Positions 1 to 6,359 of a stretch of DNA of 41,203 nt are shown piece by piece. This DNA comes from Halobacteriales archaeon QS_8_69_73. Its GTDB lineage: Archaea > Halobacteriota > Halobacteria > Halobacteriales > Haloarculaceae. Position 1 is the stretch's first letter, and each line of letters starts with the position of its first letter. Location: contig PXRZ01000015.1 in the NCBI GenBank assembly GCA_003022945.1, positions 1 through 41,203 on the forward strand, given 5' to 3'. Made by a program: the position numbers and the translations under genes. The notes below the pieces were generated by a model. That model was not told the DNA's origin. It worked only from the letters and a program-made list of their open reading frames with translations, and did no database searches.

Positions 1-91
1 CCTCCGGGCGCCCGGCGAGGAGGCCGTCTACCGGGTCGTCAATTCGCCGGACGACGACCTCGCCTCGATAGCCGAGGACCTCGACGGATGA
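1..91 (+). CDS. C-terminal end of an unidentified protein (5' end outside window)
   Basis: The last 29 codons of a reading frame that enters from the left and stops with TGA at 89-91. The visible peptide is acidic and ends in SIAEDLDG, in keeping with a haloarchaeal protein. The stop overlaps the ATG of the next gene in an ATGA arrangement, so the two are probably co-transcribed and translationally coupled. Too little remains to identify the family. Confidence 0.6.
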   Translation, partial: LRAPGEEAVYRVVNSPDDDLASIAEDLDG

Positions 92-519
92 ACGGCGAGA
101 CCCGCTACGAGTCGTTCCTCGCCGGCGACCGGCCCGACGACGTGCTCGTCTACCTCCACGAAGACGGCGTCGGGTCAGTGGAGGACCTGCTCGAGATCGG
201 CACCCGTGTCGACGACGGCATCGTCCTCGTGCTACCCGGCGACGACGGCCGGGCGGCCTTCGAAAGCGCGACCGGAATGGACCCGATGGCGTTCGCCGGC
301 GCCGCCATGGACACCGACGGCGACGTCGCCGACGACTGCACTGGCGGGACCTGCCCTGCGGACGACGGCGCCGACCACTACGCGCGGTTCGTCTTTGCCT
401 TCGCCGAGGAGCAGAACGAGGCGGTCGGCGACCTCTACGCCGAGGGCGACGTCATTCACGGCTACGCGGCCTGCGCCTGCGGGACGACCTACTCCGAGAA
501 GTGGGTGGTCGACGGGTAG
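88..519 (+). CDS. DUF5807-type haloarchaeal protein
   Basis: A 143-residue acidic, soluble protein with no signal peptide or membrane segment. It matches my memory of the haloarchaea-only DUF5807 family, mainly through the stretch FVFAFAEEQNEAVGDLYAEG and the C-terminal block CACGTTYSEKW. Four cysteines lie in two pairs (CTGGTC near residue 85 and CAC near residue 132), which could form a metal site; that is inference. No reaction is known for the family. The ATG at 88 overlaps the stop of the preceding gene by 4 nt (ATGA), which fixes the start and implies an operon with the truncated gene at the window edge. Length is normal for the family as I recall it. Confidence 0.8.
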   Translation: MNGETRYESFLAGDRPDDVLVYLHEDGVGSVEDLLEIGTRVDDGIVLVLPGDDGRAAFESATGMDPMAFAGAAMDTDGDVADDCTGGTCPADDGADHYARFVFAFAEEQNEAVGDLYAEGDVIHGYAACACGTTYSEKWVVDG

Positions 520-853
520 CCGCCCTCGAACCGCGACGACACGCGTCCATACCGCCGTCGTACCGTCCCCAGAGAGTTCCATCATGGGCGACCCGGTCGA
601 GGACGAGGCGGTTGTCGGGATGGTCGAGACACGCGACGGCTGGACCGTCGAGCGGCGGATCGAGACGTACCTGCTGGCCCGCCGGGTCGGCGCGATGGCC
701 GCGATGCCGCTGTGGCATAAAAGGGTTTGGGCCTTGAGGGCCGCGACGAACGCGAGGCTGTCCACCGGACGTACCTCGAGCTGTATCTCCGGGAGCACTC
801 CGAGAAATCGGGTTTTGGGGAAAATTTTCCTTCTTTCGGAGCGAACGGACGAT
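520..853 (+). other. Region without a convincing gene; possible decayed frame and toxin-antitoxin promoter
   Basis: These 334 bases hold no gene I can name. A short frame opens at ATG 584 (MGDPVEDEAVVGMVETRDGW...) and stays open in frame into the downstream antitoxin, but after about 45 residues its composition stops looking like a haloarchaeal protein, so it may be a gene remnant. An AT-rich patch at about 717-728 (gcataaaaggg) and another at 818-829 (gaaaattttcc) are TATA-like. The second lies about 27-35 bases before the antitoxin ATG at 854, the spacing of a nearly leaderless archaeal promoter. Confidence 0.35.
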
Positions 854-1078
854 ATGGACATCGACGCCAGCGACGGCCGTATATACCTCCCGAAGGACCT
901 CCGAGAACGGTTCGGCGACCAGTTCAAGCTCGTCGAACGGGGCGACCGGCTCGTCCTTATTCCCGTCTCCGAGGATCCACTGGCCTCGCTCCGGGAGGAG
1001 TTCGCCGACGTCAAGCGGAGCGCGCGGGAACTCCGCGAGGACGGTCGGGAGACCGCCCTGGACGAGGCGGGGTCCTGA
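854..1078 (+). CDS. AbrB/SpoVT-type antitoxin (VapB-like)
   Basis: A 74-residue protein starting MDIDASDGRIYLPKDLRERF and continuing with FKLVERGDRLVLIPV. This is the swapped-hairpin AbrB/MazE-type DNA-binding fold (about residues 1-40), followed by an acidic, charged C-terminal tail (DPLASLREEFADVKR) of the kind that wraps and inhibits a PIN toxin. The stop TGA at 1076-1078 overlaps the ATG of the PIN gene at 1078, the usual coupling of antitoxin and toxin. By family, such pairs autoregulate through antitoxin binding at their own promoter; the TATA-like patch at 818-829 is the likely site. The reading frame is open upstream to 206, but AbrB homology begins exactly at 854 and the promoter spacing supports that start. 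Confidence 0.85.
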   Translation: MDIDASDGRIYLPKDLRERFGDQFKLVERGDRLVLIPVSEDPLASLREEFADVKRSARELREDGRETALDEAGS

Positions 1079-1509
1079 TGTACGCCGAGGTGGATTTTCT
1101 CCTGGCACTTATCAAAGACGACGACTGGCTCGGCGAGTCCGCCGAGCGGATATACAGAGAGCACCACGACGAGTTCTGGACGTCACACTATGCCCTCCTC
1201 GAGTTGATGCTCATTGCCTACCGCGAGGACCGAAACGTCGAATATGTCGTGGCGAACGCGAGCGAACTGCTCGAAGTTCGCGGCGACGTAGACCTCGTCC
1301 TCGCGGCTGCCAGCTACGTCTCCGAACAGGGGATGACGCCGTTCGACGCCATCCACGCCGTCGCCGCGGAGGGAAGCCCGATGGTCTCGAGTGATTCCGC
1401 CTACGACGACGTCGCAGAACGGGTTCCGCTGGAGGAAAACGACGGGCAGCGGCCTCCTCACATTCGATCGATGCCCCGTCGTCAGGGGTCCGGAGCGTGT
1501 CCGGAATGA
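1078..1509 (+). CDS. PIN-domain toxin (VapC-like ribonuclease)
   Basis: A 143-residue PIN-domain protein. Visible elements in order are the N-terminal acidic site (EVDFLLALIKDDDW, residues 3-16), a central Glu on the helix TSHYALLELML, and the C-terminal acidic motif MTPFDAIHAV followed by MVSSDSAYDDV, which together form the usual Mg-binding pocket. By family it would be an RNA-cleaving toxin held in check by the AbrB-type protein encoded just upstream with a 4-nt overlap. The domain appears finished at about residue 120 (RVPLEE). The last 24 residues (QRPPHIRSMPRRQ...) are basic and low-complexity, unlike the rest, and suggest a lost stop codon and read-through into intergenic DNA. Confidence 0.85.
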   Translation: MYAEVDFLLALIKDDDWLGESAERIYREHHDEFWTSHYALLELMLIAYREDRNVEYVVANASELLEVRGDVDLVLAAASYVSEQGMTPFDAIHAVAAEGSPMVSSDSAYDDVAERVPLEENDGQRPPHIRSMPRRQGSGACPE

Positions 1510-1530
1510 CCTGCCTCGTGACGGCGCCGG
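1488..1530 (-). repeat. Fragment resembling the 3' end of the nearby DHH phosphoesterase gene
   Basis: The 43 bases at 1488-1530 match 2334-2376 at 36 of 43 positions by hand alignment. The second segment encodes the end of the DHH protein. Read on the minus strand, both encode a GAVT(K/R)QVI peptide. The copy has no surrounding DHH gene, so it looks like a leftover of a partial duplication or of a deleted paralogue. Confidence 0.5.
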
Positions 1531-1687
1531 CGACTGACGCCCGCATCGGTGCCGGGACCCGGTGCGGATCCTCCGCGCCGACGACGGCACCCGACAAGTA
1601 GTCGCCGCGTCCCGGCGGGATGGAGGTCGAGCCGCGGGTCGGGCCCCATTCGTACGGTTTACGACGTTTGGAACCGAACGTCGTCGT

Positions 1688-2197
1688 ATGATCTCCCGGC
1701 ACCGGCTGTACTTCGGCGGGTTCGTCGTCTCGGGGCTCCTACTGGTCGGAGCCGCGCTGATGGGCCTCTTCGAGGGGCTGTCGGCGCTCTCCGGCGGCGT
1801 CCCCCCCGGCGAGAACCTCATCCTGTTGACGGTGCTGGTGGCCGCCGCCGAATGGGTCGTTCTCGCCCTCGGGTTCGGGCTCGTGGCGGTGCTGTTCCTC
1901 GTCGCAACGGTGGTCTCGGTGCTCCGAAGCAGGTCGCTCCCCCGCGATGACAGGCTCGTCTCGGTCGTCGAGCGGCTCGAGCGGGAGTACCCGGTGCTCC
2001 GGCAGTTCGACGTCTCCCAGCGGGTCGAGCCGACGGCCGAGGACCGGCGGCGCGAACTCAAGGAGCGGTACGTCGAGGGCGACATCGGCGACGCCGAGTT
2101 CGAGCGGAGGATGGACGAGCTGATGGACGACCCCGGCTCGGAGGGCTCCCGGAGGTCCGACTCGGCGGGGACGACAGAGGAGGACACTCCGCGCTGA
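1688..2197 (+). CDS. Two-helix membrane protein with C-terminal SHOCT-like domain
   Basis: 169 residues. Two hydrophobic segments lie near the N terminus (about residues 8-28, YFGGFVVSGLLLVGAALMGL, and about 42-78, ending VLFLVATVVSVL). They are followed by a soluble acidic part that ends in a short SHOCT-type module: RRRELKERYVEGDIGDAEFE then RRMDELMDD, about residues 124-152. SHOCT modules are oligomerisation-like segments common at the C termini of small archaeal membrane proteins; no enzyme activity is implied. The open frame extends upstream to 1562, but that part (ADDGTRQVVAASRRDGGR) reads as non-coding. ATG 1688 gives a normal haloarchaeal membrane-protein start. It converges with the DHH gene. 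Confidence 0.75.
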   Translation: MISRHRLYFGGFVVSGLLLVGAALMGLFEGLSALSGGVPPGENLILLTVLVAAAEWVVLALGFGLVAVLFLVATVVSVLRSRSLPRDDRLVSVVERLEREYPVLRQFDVSQRVEPTAEDRRRELKERYVEGDIGDAEFERRMDELMDDPGSEGSRRSDSAGTTEEDTPR

Positions 2198-2281
2198 CCC
2201 GGTCACCGGTCGTCGAGCGTTCTGCAACCGGGGGCCGCATCGTCGAAGGAGAGTCGAGACGTCGTCCCGAAGCGGCCCCGG

Positions 2282-3379
2282 TCAGGCCTTCACGTCTGCG
2301 TCCGCGTCCGCGCCCGCGCTGCCATCTGCCAGCGCCCGGAACGCGTCCAGGATGACCTGCTTCGTGACGGCGCCGCGGGTTGTCCAGTGGTGGGCGTAGT
2401 CCAGCATGTCGTCGTAAATGTCGGGTTTGCAGCCGGCGGCCTTCGGGTGGCCGCCGCCGTTGACCTGTGCGGCGACCTCGTGGCAGCGCTCGAAGGCGTC
2501 GGTGCCGCGGATGGAGGCCGATCCCGCGGGCTTGACGACGACGGAGGCGTCGGCGCCGGCCTCGCGCATCGCCTCGGCGACCTCGTTCTGCGAGCACCGG
2601 CCGTAGGTGACGCCGACGGTCCACTCGCCGATCGTCTCGTAGTCGGCGCGGTCGACGGCCCGCTCGATCAGCGCCTCCTTCTCGACGCGCTGTTCCTCGA
2701 GGAACGCCCCGACGTCGGCCGGTAGGTCCGCGCCGTGCTCGAGGACGGTCGCGAGGTACTCCTCGGGGTCGGCCCAGTAGGCGTAGTCCGCGAGGTCGTC
2801 GCTGCGGGGGTCCTCCCGGAGCCAGAGGTCGTGGTCCCGGGTCACCGCCGCCAGGTCGGCGTACCGCTCGTCGAAGTCGTGGGCGAGGCTCCGGAGCGTC
2901 ACGTCGGCCGAACACTCCTTGTCGGATTCGCCGACGACCAACTCGGCGTGCTCGCGGACCGTCGCCGCGAGGTCGGCTTCCCACTGGTGGTGGTCGAACC
3001 ACCGGACGCCGGCGGCGTGGTCGGCGACCGTCGCCAGCGGCTCGACGTCGCGGTCGTCGTCGGGACAGAGGTCGCAGACGTACAGTTCGAGGCCGGGGTC
3101 GCCGAACTCGGCGACGTACTCGAGGGCGTCGGCGATCTCGTGGGGGCCGGCCGGCAGCAGCGCCGCCTCCCCCAGGGCGGTCCGCAACAGCGCGACGCAG
3201 GCGAGGCCGTCGGCGTCGGGGTCGGCGACGACGACCCGGTCGGCGCCGGCCAGCGCTTCCCGGGCCTCGCGTTCGGTTTCGACCTCGTCGACGGAGTCGG
3301 GAACGAAGAACCCCTCTCCGGGCAGCAGCGACCGTCGGGTCAGCGGGAGGGTCTCGTCGTCGATGAGCGCGTCGTCCAT
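2282..3379 (-). CDS. DHH-family phosphoesterase (RecJ/NrnA-like)
   Basis: 365 residues with the full DHH/DHHA1 layout. The N-terminal metal-binding motif is VVVADPDADGLACVAL (about residue 50), the family signature is VRWFDHHQW (about 125), and the C-terminal DHHA1 nucleic-acid-binding motif is NGGGHPKAAG (about 325). By family it hydrolyses phosphodiester bonds in short nucleotides, single-stranded nucleic acid or cyclic dinucleotides with Mn or Mg; the substrate cannot be read from sequence. I chose ATG 3379 over the upstream ATG at 3421 because the extra 14 residues look non-coding. It lies 38 bases downstream of a universal-stress gene on the same strand and may be co-transcribed with it. 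Part of its 3' end recurs at 1488-1530. Confidence 0.88.
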   Translation of the reverse strand: MDDALIDDETLPLTRRSLLPGEGFFVPDSVDEVETEREAREALAGADRVVVADPDADGLACVALLRTALGEAALLPAGPHEIADALEYVAEFGDPGLELYVCDLCPDDDRDVEPLATVADHAAGVRWFDHHQWEADLAATVREHAELVVGESDKECSADVTLRSLAHDFDERYADLAAVTRDHDLWLREDPRSDDLADYAYWADPEEYLATVLEHGADLPADVGAFLEEQRVEKEALIERAVDRADYETIGEWTVGVTYGRCSQNEVAEAMREAGADASVVVKPAGSASIRGTDAFERCHEVAAQVNGGGHPKAAGCKPDIYDDMLDYAHHWTTRGAVTKQVILDAFRALADGSAGADADADVKA

Positions 3380-3417
3380 ACAGTTGGGAGGAGCGCCGAC
3401 GGCAAGAACCCCTCGTG

Positions 3418-3855
3418 TCACTCCAGGTGCCGGACGGTCAGCACCGGCCGCGAGCAGGTTCGGACGACCCGCTCGGCGACGCTGCCGAGCAGGAAGGAGC
3501 GCTCGCCGTGACGGCCGCGGGTGCCGACGGCGACGGCGTCGGCGTCGACCTCGTCGGCGTAGTCGACGATGGCGTCGGCCGGACGGCCGACCCGGACGGC
3601 GGTCTCGAGGGTCGCCGGCTCCGCGCGGGCACCGTTGGCGGCCTCGACGGCCGCCAGCGCCTCCCGGCCCCGCTCGTCGAGGGCCGCCCGGACGTCGTCG
3701 CGGACCTCGTCCGGCAGCGACTCGATCCGGCCGGCGTCGACGACGTACAGCGCGTGGACGGTCGCCCCGAAGCGGACCGCCAGATCCAGCGCGCAGTCGG
3801 CGGCCCGGGAGACGCTCTCGGAGCCGTCGGTCGCCAGAACCACCGTGTCGAACAT
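3418..3855 (-). CDS. Universal stress protein (UspA family, ATP-binding type)
   Basis: A 145-residue single UspA domain. It starts MFDTVVLATDGSESVSRAAD and ends with the nucleotide-binding signature GTRGRHGERSFLLGSVAERV, the G-x2-G-x9-GS pattern found in ATP-binding UspA proteins. It is cytoplasmic and by family acts in general stress tolerance, usually as a dimer. ATG 3855 is preferred to earlier starts because UspA homology begins at its first residue. It is transcribed away from a second UspA gene starting 73 bases off, so the two share a divergent promoter region (about 3856-3927), with the AT-rich patch gtttttcatc near 3897-3906. Confidence 0.9.
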   Translation of the reverse strand: MFDTVVLATDGSESVSRAADCALDLAVRFGATVHALYVVDAGRIESLPDEVRDDVRAALDERGREALAAVEAANGARAEPATLETAVRVGRPADAIVDYADEVDADAVAVGTRGRHGERSFLLGSVAERVVRTCSRPVLTVRHLE

Positions 3856-3927
3856 ACCGGCACTCTCCGCGCGTCCGATAAAAACGACGCGGACGGGTTT
3901 TTCATCCCGGGGAGAGGAGAGAAACAT

Positions 3928-4365
3928 ATGGAGATCGAGATGGTGCTGGCGCCGGTCGACGGCTCCGAGGAGGCGATGGAAGCCGTCGAATACGCCCTCG
4001 CGGTCGCCGACCGCTACCGCGCCGGCGTCCACGCGCTGTACGTGCTCGGCGAACACACCGCGACGGCGATCGAGGACGACGACGCCGCCGAGACGGTCGC
4101 CCGGCGGGGCGAGCAGGTGATGGCCGGCGTCAGGGCGCTGGCCGACGAACGGGACGTCCCCGTCGACCACTCCTCGGCGTACGGCTTCTCCCAGCGGCGG
4201 CTCGCACAGCACCCTGGAAGCGTCATCCTCGACGTCGCGGAGTCGCTGCGGGCGGACTTCGTCGTCGTGCCGCGGGAGCCGGTTACCGGCCACCCCGACG
4301 CCGTCATCGAAAAGGCTGCCGAGTACGTGCTGGCCCACGCCTCTCAGCCGGTGCTGTCGGTTTAG
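3928..4365 (+). CDS. Universal stress protein (UspA family, ATP signature missing)
   Basis: A 145-residue UspA domain beginning MEIEMVLAPVDGSEEAMEAVEYAL. The C-terminal region reads VVVPREPVTGHPDAVIEKAA and lacks the glycine-rich ATP-binding signature seen in the divergent neighbour, so it probably belongs to the non-ATP-binding class; it may pair with the neighbour as a heterodimer, which is inference. The ATG is preceded by a purine-rich GGAG-type stretch (ggggagaggagagaaac) at 3909-3925, a stronger ribosome-binding site than most genes here have. Its 3' end overlaps the acetyltransferase remnant on the other strand by 4 bases. Confidence 0.88.
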   Translation: MEIEMVLAPVDGSEEAMEAVEYALAVADRYRAGVHALYVLGEHTATAIEDDDAAETVARRGEQVMAGVRALADERDVPVDHSSAYGFSQRRLAQHPGSVILDVAESLRADFVVVPREPVTGHPDAVIEKAAEYVLAHASQPVLSV

Positions 4366-4822
4366 TCGGCCAGCCGGGCGGCCATCTCGAGTTCGAAGCT
4401 GTCCGTGTCGCTGGCCTCGAACCCTATCTTCCGGTACAGCGCGATGGCGGGGGCGTTCCACCGCTCGACGGTGAGCCAGATGCGCTCGACGCCCGCCTCC
4501 CGGCCGGCGCCGAGCAGCGCCCCTAACAGCCCCGTCCCGATGCCGGCCCGCTGATAGGCCCGCAGGACGAAGATCGCCAGCTCGAAGTCGCCGTGGCGGT
4601 CCGGCACCAGCACCGCGTGGCCGACGACCGCGCCGTCGTGGCGGGCGAGCACGCCGACACCGTCGTCGGTCAGCGATTCGAGGCCGTGTACATCTCCACG
4701 ACGGCCTCGAAGTCGTCGTCGCCGTACCGCCGGAGTTCGACCTCGCGGTCGGCGTCGTCGACGAACGACCGCGGCGGCGCCTCGTACGGTCCGGCGATCT
4801 CGGTCGGATAGTCGCGGCTCAT
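4362..4822 (-). pseudogene. GNAT-family acetyltransferase broken by an internal deletion and frameshift
   Basis: Two parts of one GNAT protein lie in different frames. The first runs from ATG 4822 (MSRDYPTEIAGPYEAPPRSF...RRYGDDDFEAVVEMYTA) to a stop at 4670-4672. The second, in another frame, contains ESLTDDGVGVLARHDGAVVG and the acetyl-CoA-binding segment RAYQRAGIGTGLLGALLGAG, ending at 4362. Intact haloarchaeal relatives, as I remember them, have about 25 more residues between these parts. The join therefore looks like a deletion of roughly 75-85 bp at about 4680-4687 that also shifts the frame. The second part could still be translated from GTG 4652, but would lack the N-terminal strands. 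The ATG overlaps the stop of the UspA gene at 4819 (ATGA), so it once formed an operon with it. Confidence 0.75.
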
Positions 4823-5187
4823 CGGACCAGCGTCACCGTCGTTCTGGCGTTCAACAGGACGAACTCGGCGATGGAGCCGAGCTCGACCTTGCCGAGCGGG
4901 CTTGTCTCGCCGCCGCCGAGGACGATCCGGTCGTACCCCTCCCGTTCGGCTAACTCGAGCAGCTGGCTGCCGGGGTGCCCCGAGAGGGTCCGCACCTCCG
5001 CGTCGAACGACACCGCCGAAAGCGCCGCCTCGACGCGGTCCCGTATCTCCTCGACGTCCGTCTCCGACTCCGGATTCTCGACGATGGCGACGGTGAGCGC
5101 GTCACCCGCCTCGACCGCCCGCTCGATCGTCTCCTCCAAGGCGCGAAACGAGTCCTCGCTGCCGCCGATACCCAACAGCAGGTCCAT
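4819..5187 (-). CDS. Short universal-stress-type protein
   Basis: 122 residues with a compact UspA-like fold: N terminus MDLLLGIGGSEDSFRALEET, middle TVAIVENPESETDVEEIRDR, and a C-terminal glycine-rich site IVLGGGETSPLGKVELGSIA. The site resembles the nucleotide loop of UspA proteins. The protein is shorter than the neighbouring 145-residue UspA proteins but is a recognisable haloarchaeal type, so I do not regard it as truncated. It is the first gene of a minus-strand pair: its stop overlaps the start of the broken acetyltransferase. It is the third Usp gene within 1.8 kb. The cluster suggests a stress-related locus, which is inference. Confidence 0.82.
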   Translation of the reverse strand: MDLLLGIGGSEDSFRALEETIERAVEAGDALTVAIVENPESETDVEEIRDRVEAALSAVSFDAEVRTLSGHPGSQLLELAEREGYDRIVLGGGETSPLGKVELGSIAEFVLLNARTTVTLVR

Positions 5188-5224
5188 ACCGTCGCAACGA
5201 CGGCGGCGCGCAAAAGCCCATGGA

Positions 5225-5400
5225 ACGGGCCTCGCGGCTCCGCCGCTCGCATATTCGGAGGCCTCCCTTCGGTCGGCTTCCCGCGGTTCGCCTGCCGTCG
5301 CCCGCTCGCACTCTCGTGGCCCTCCCTTCGGTCTCTACACGCGGCTCACGGCTCCCTGCGGTCGCCGTTCGCACCCCCGTAGCCCTCCCTTCGGTCGGGC
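5225..5400. repeat. GC-rich tandem repeat, period about 60 bases
   Basis: The block CCTCCCTTCGGTC recurs at about 5263, 5321 and 5384 (spacing 58 and 63), each preceded by a related c-gctcgca stretch. Between the second and third copies lies a more diverged version (ctccctgcggtcgccgttcgca). No gene fits here. The same words (ggcctccctt...cggtcgg) recur near 19.2-19.4 kb, so this belongs to a dispersed family. Confidence 0.6.
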
Positions 5401-5464
5401 CACACGTCCGCCGTCCGTCAGACACCGGCGATACGCTTTTCGAGACCGCCCCGCTATCTCGGGC

Positions 5465-6037
5465 ATGAATGAGGAGGCCGAGGGGACGGACGACAGCGGT
5501 GGACCGACGCCGGCGCCGCGGCGCCCCGACGAGGGCGACGAAGACGACGTCCCACCGGACGTCAGGGAGTACGCCCGCTTTTCGAAGATCGACGGCGCGA
5601 CGTACGACCGGGCCAACGAGTTCCTCCGGGAGCGGACGTACATCACGGCCCGCGGCGAGAACCTGCCCGAGCTGGTGCCGTTCATGACCGACACCTACAG
5701 CCCGCAGGCGGTCAACCAGGCGCGGGCGAGCTTCGACGAGAAGGTCCGACAGGCCGGCGCCACCTTTCTCTACGGCGCGATGTGTGACTTCCACACCGCC
5801 GAGGAGCTGGACGACCTGATGTACGAGATCACGGAGGTCGCGAAGTTCCTGCTGGAGGTCGAGGGCGTCGAGCTGGGCGTCGACGAGGAGCTGGAGACCG
5901 AAGAGCGCATCTCCAGCGTCATGCGGGAGGTCCGGGAGTCGTCGGCGGCGCTGCGACACGACCACGTCACCTGTCCGGAGTGCGGCCACGAGATCGAAAC
6001 CGACGGCAAGACCGGCGACGTCGCGGCCGACGACTGA
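5465..6037 (+). CDS. DUF5806-type haloarchaeal protein with an internal in-frame gap
   Basis: 190 residues: an acidic leader (about 1-35), a conserved core starting RFSKIDGATYDRANEFLRER, and an acidic C terminus containing a CxxC...H stretch (TCPECGHEI) near residue 173. The core matches my memory of the haloarchaeal DUF5806 family, which has no known reaction. In relatives I recall about 22 residues (starting EWAIARLCADF) between YITAR and GENLPEL. Here these join directly at residues 63/64 (base 5653/5654), so the gene appears to have lost about 66 bases while keeping frame. The rest (LVPFMTDTYSPQAVNQAR, FLYGAMCDFHTAEELDDL) is well conserved. Whether the protein still folds is unknown. Confidence 0.75.
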   Translation: MNEEAEGTDDSGGPTPAPRRPDEGDEDDVPPDVREYARFSKIDGATYDRANEFLRERTYITARGENLPELVPFMTDTYSPQAVNQARASFDEKVRQAGATFLYGAMCDFHTAEELDDLMYEITEVAKFLLEVEGVELGVDEELETEERISSVMREVRESSAALRHDHVTCPECGHEIETDGKTGDVAADD

Positions 6038-6072
6038 CGCCGCCGGTCGGGCGGACGCGAAACGGCCGGGGG

Positions 6073-6359
6073 TTATTCTAGCCGCCGAACGTAGGTGACG
6101 CCGGCCTCGTCGGCGGCCGTCAGCCGGAGGGTCCCGGCGTCACCGTCGTGGGGCTGGCGGTGCGCGTCGAGACGGTTGTGATCGGTGCGCTCCTCCCGAG
6201 GTTCGAGACGCTCGGGTGGTCCGGCACCGCGATGGCCAACCGGGGCACCGAGAACGCACGGCGATACACGGACACCGGCTCGAACCGACCGGAGGACGAC
6301 TCCCGGCAGGCGATGACCCGCGTCGGCTCGTTCGGCGCCGGGTTGACGCTCGCGTGCTG
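6073..6359 (-). other. Gene-free or decayed stretch downstream of dihydroorotase
   Basis: Nearly 290 bases without a gene I can name. The minus strand holds a peptide that looks natural (HDGDAGTLRLTAADEAGVTY, ending at a stop near 6073), but upstream of it the frame becomes arginine-rich and unconvincing. A 71-codon plus-strand frame (6148-6363, beginning MGLAVRVETVVIGALLPRFE) is the alternative. Both are best read as remnants of a lost gene. Confidence that nothing intact is here is moderate. Confidence 0.4.

Noticed and set aside
5225-5400. Possible CRISPR array
   Set aside because: Repeats are imperfect, only three copies, spacers are themselves similar, and no cas gene is in the window.
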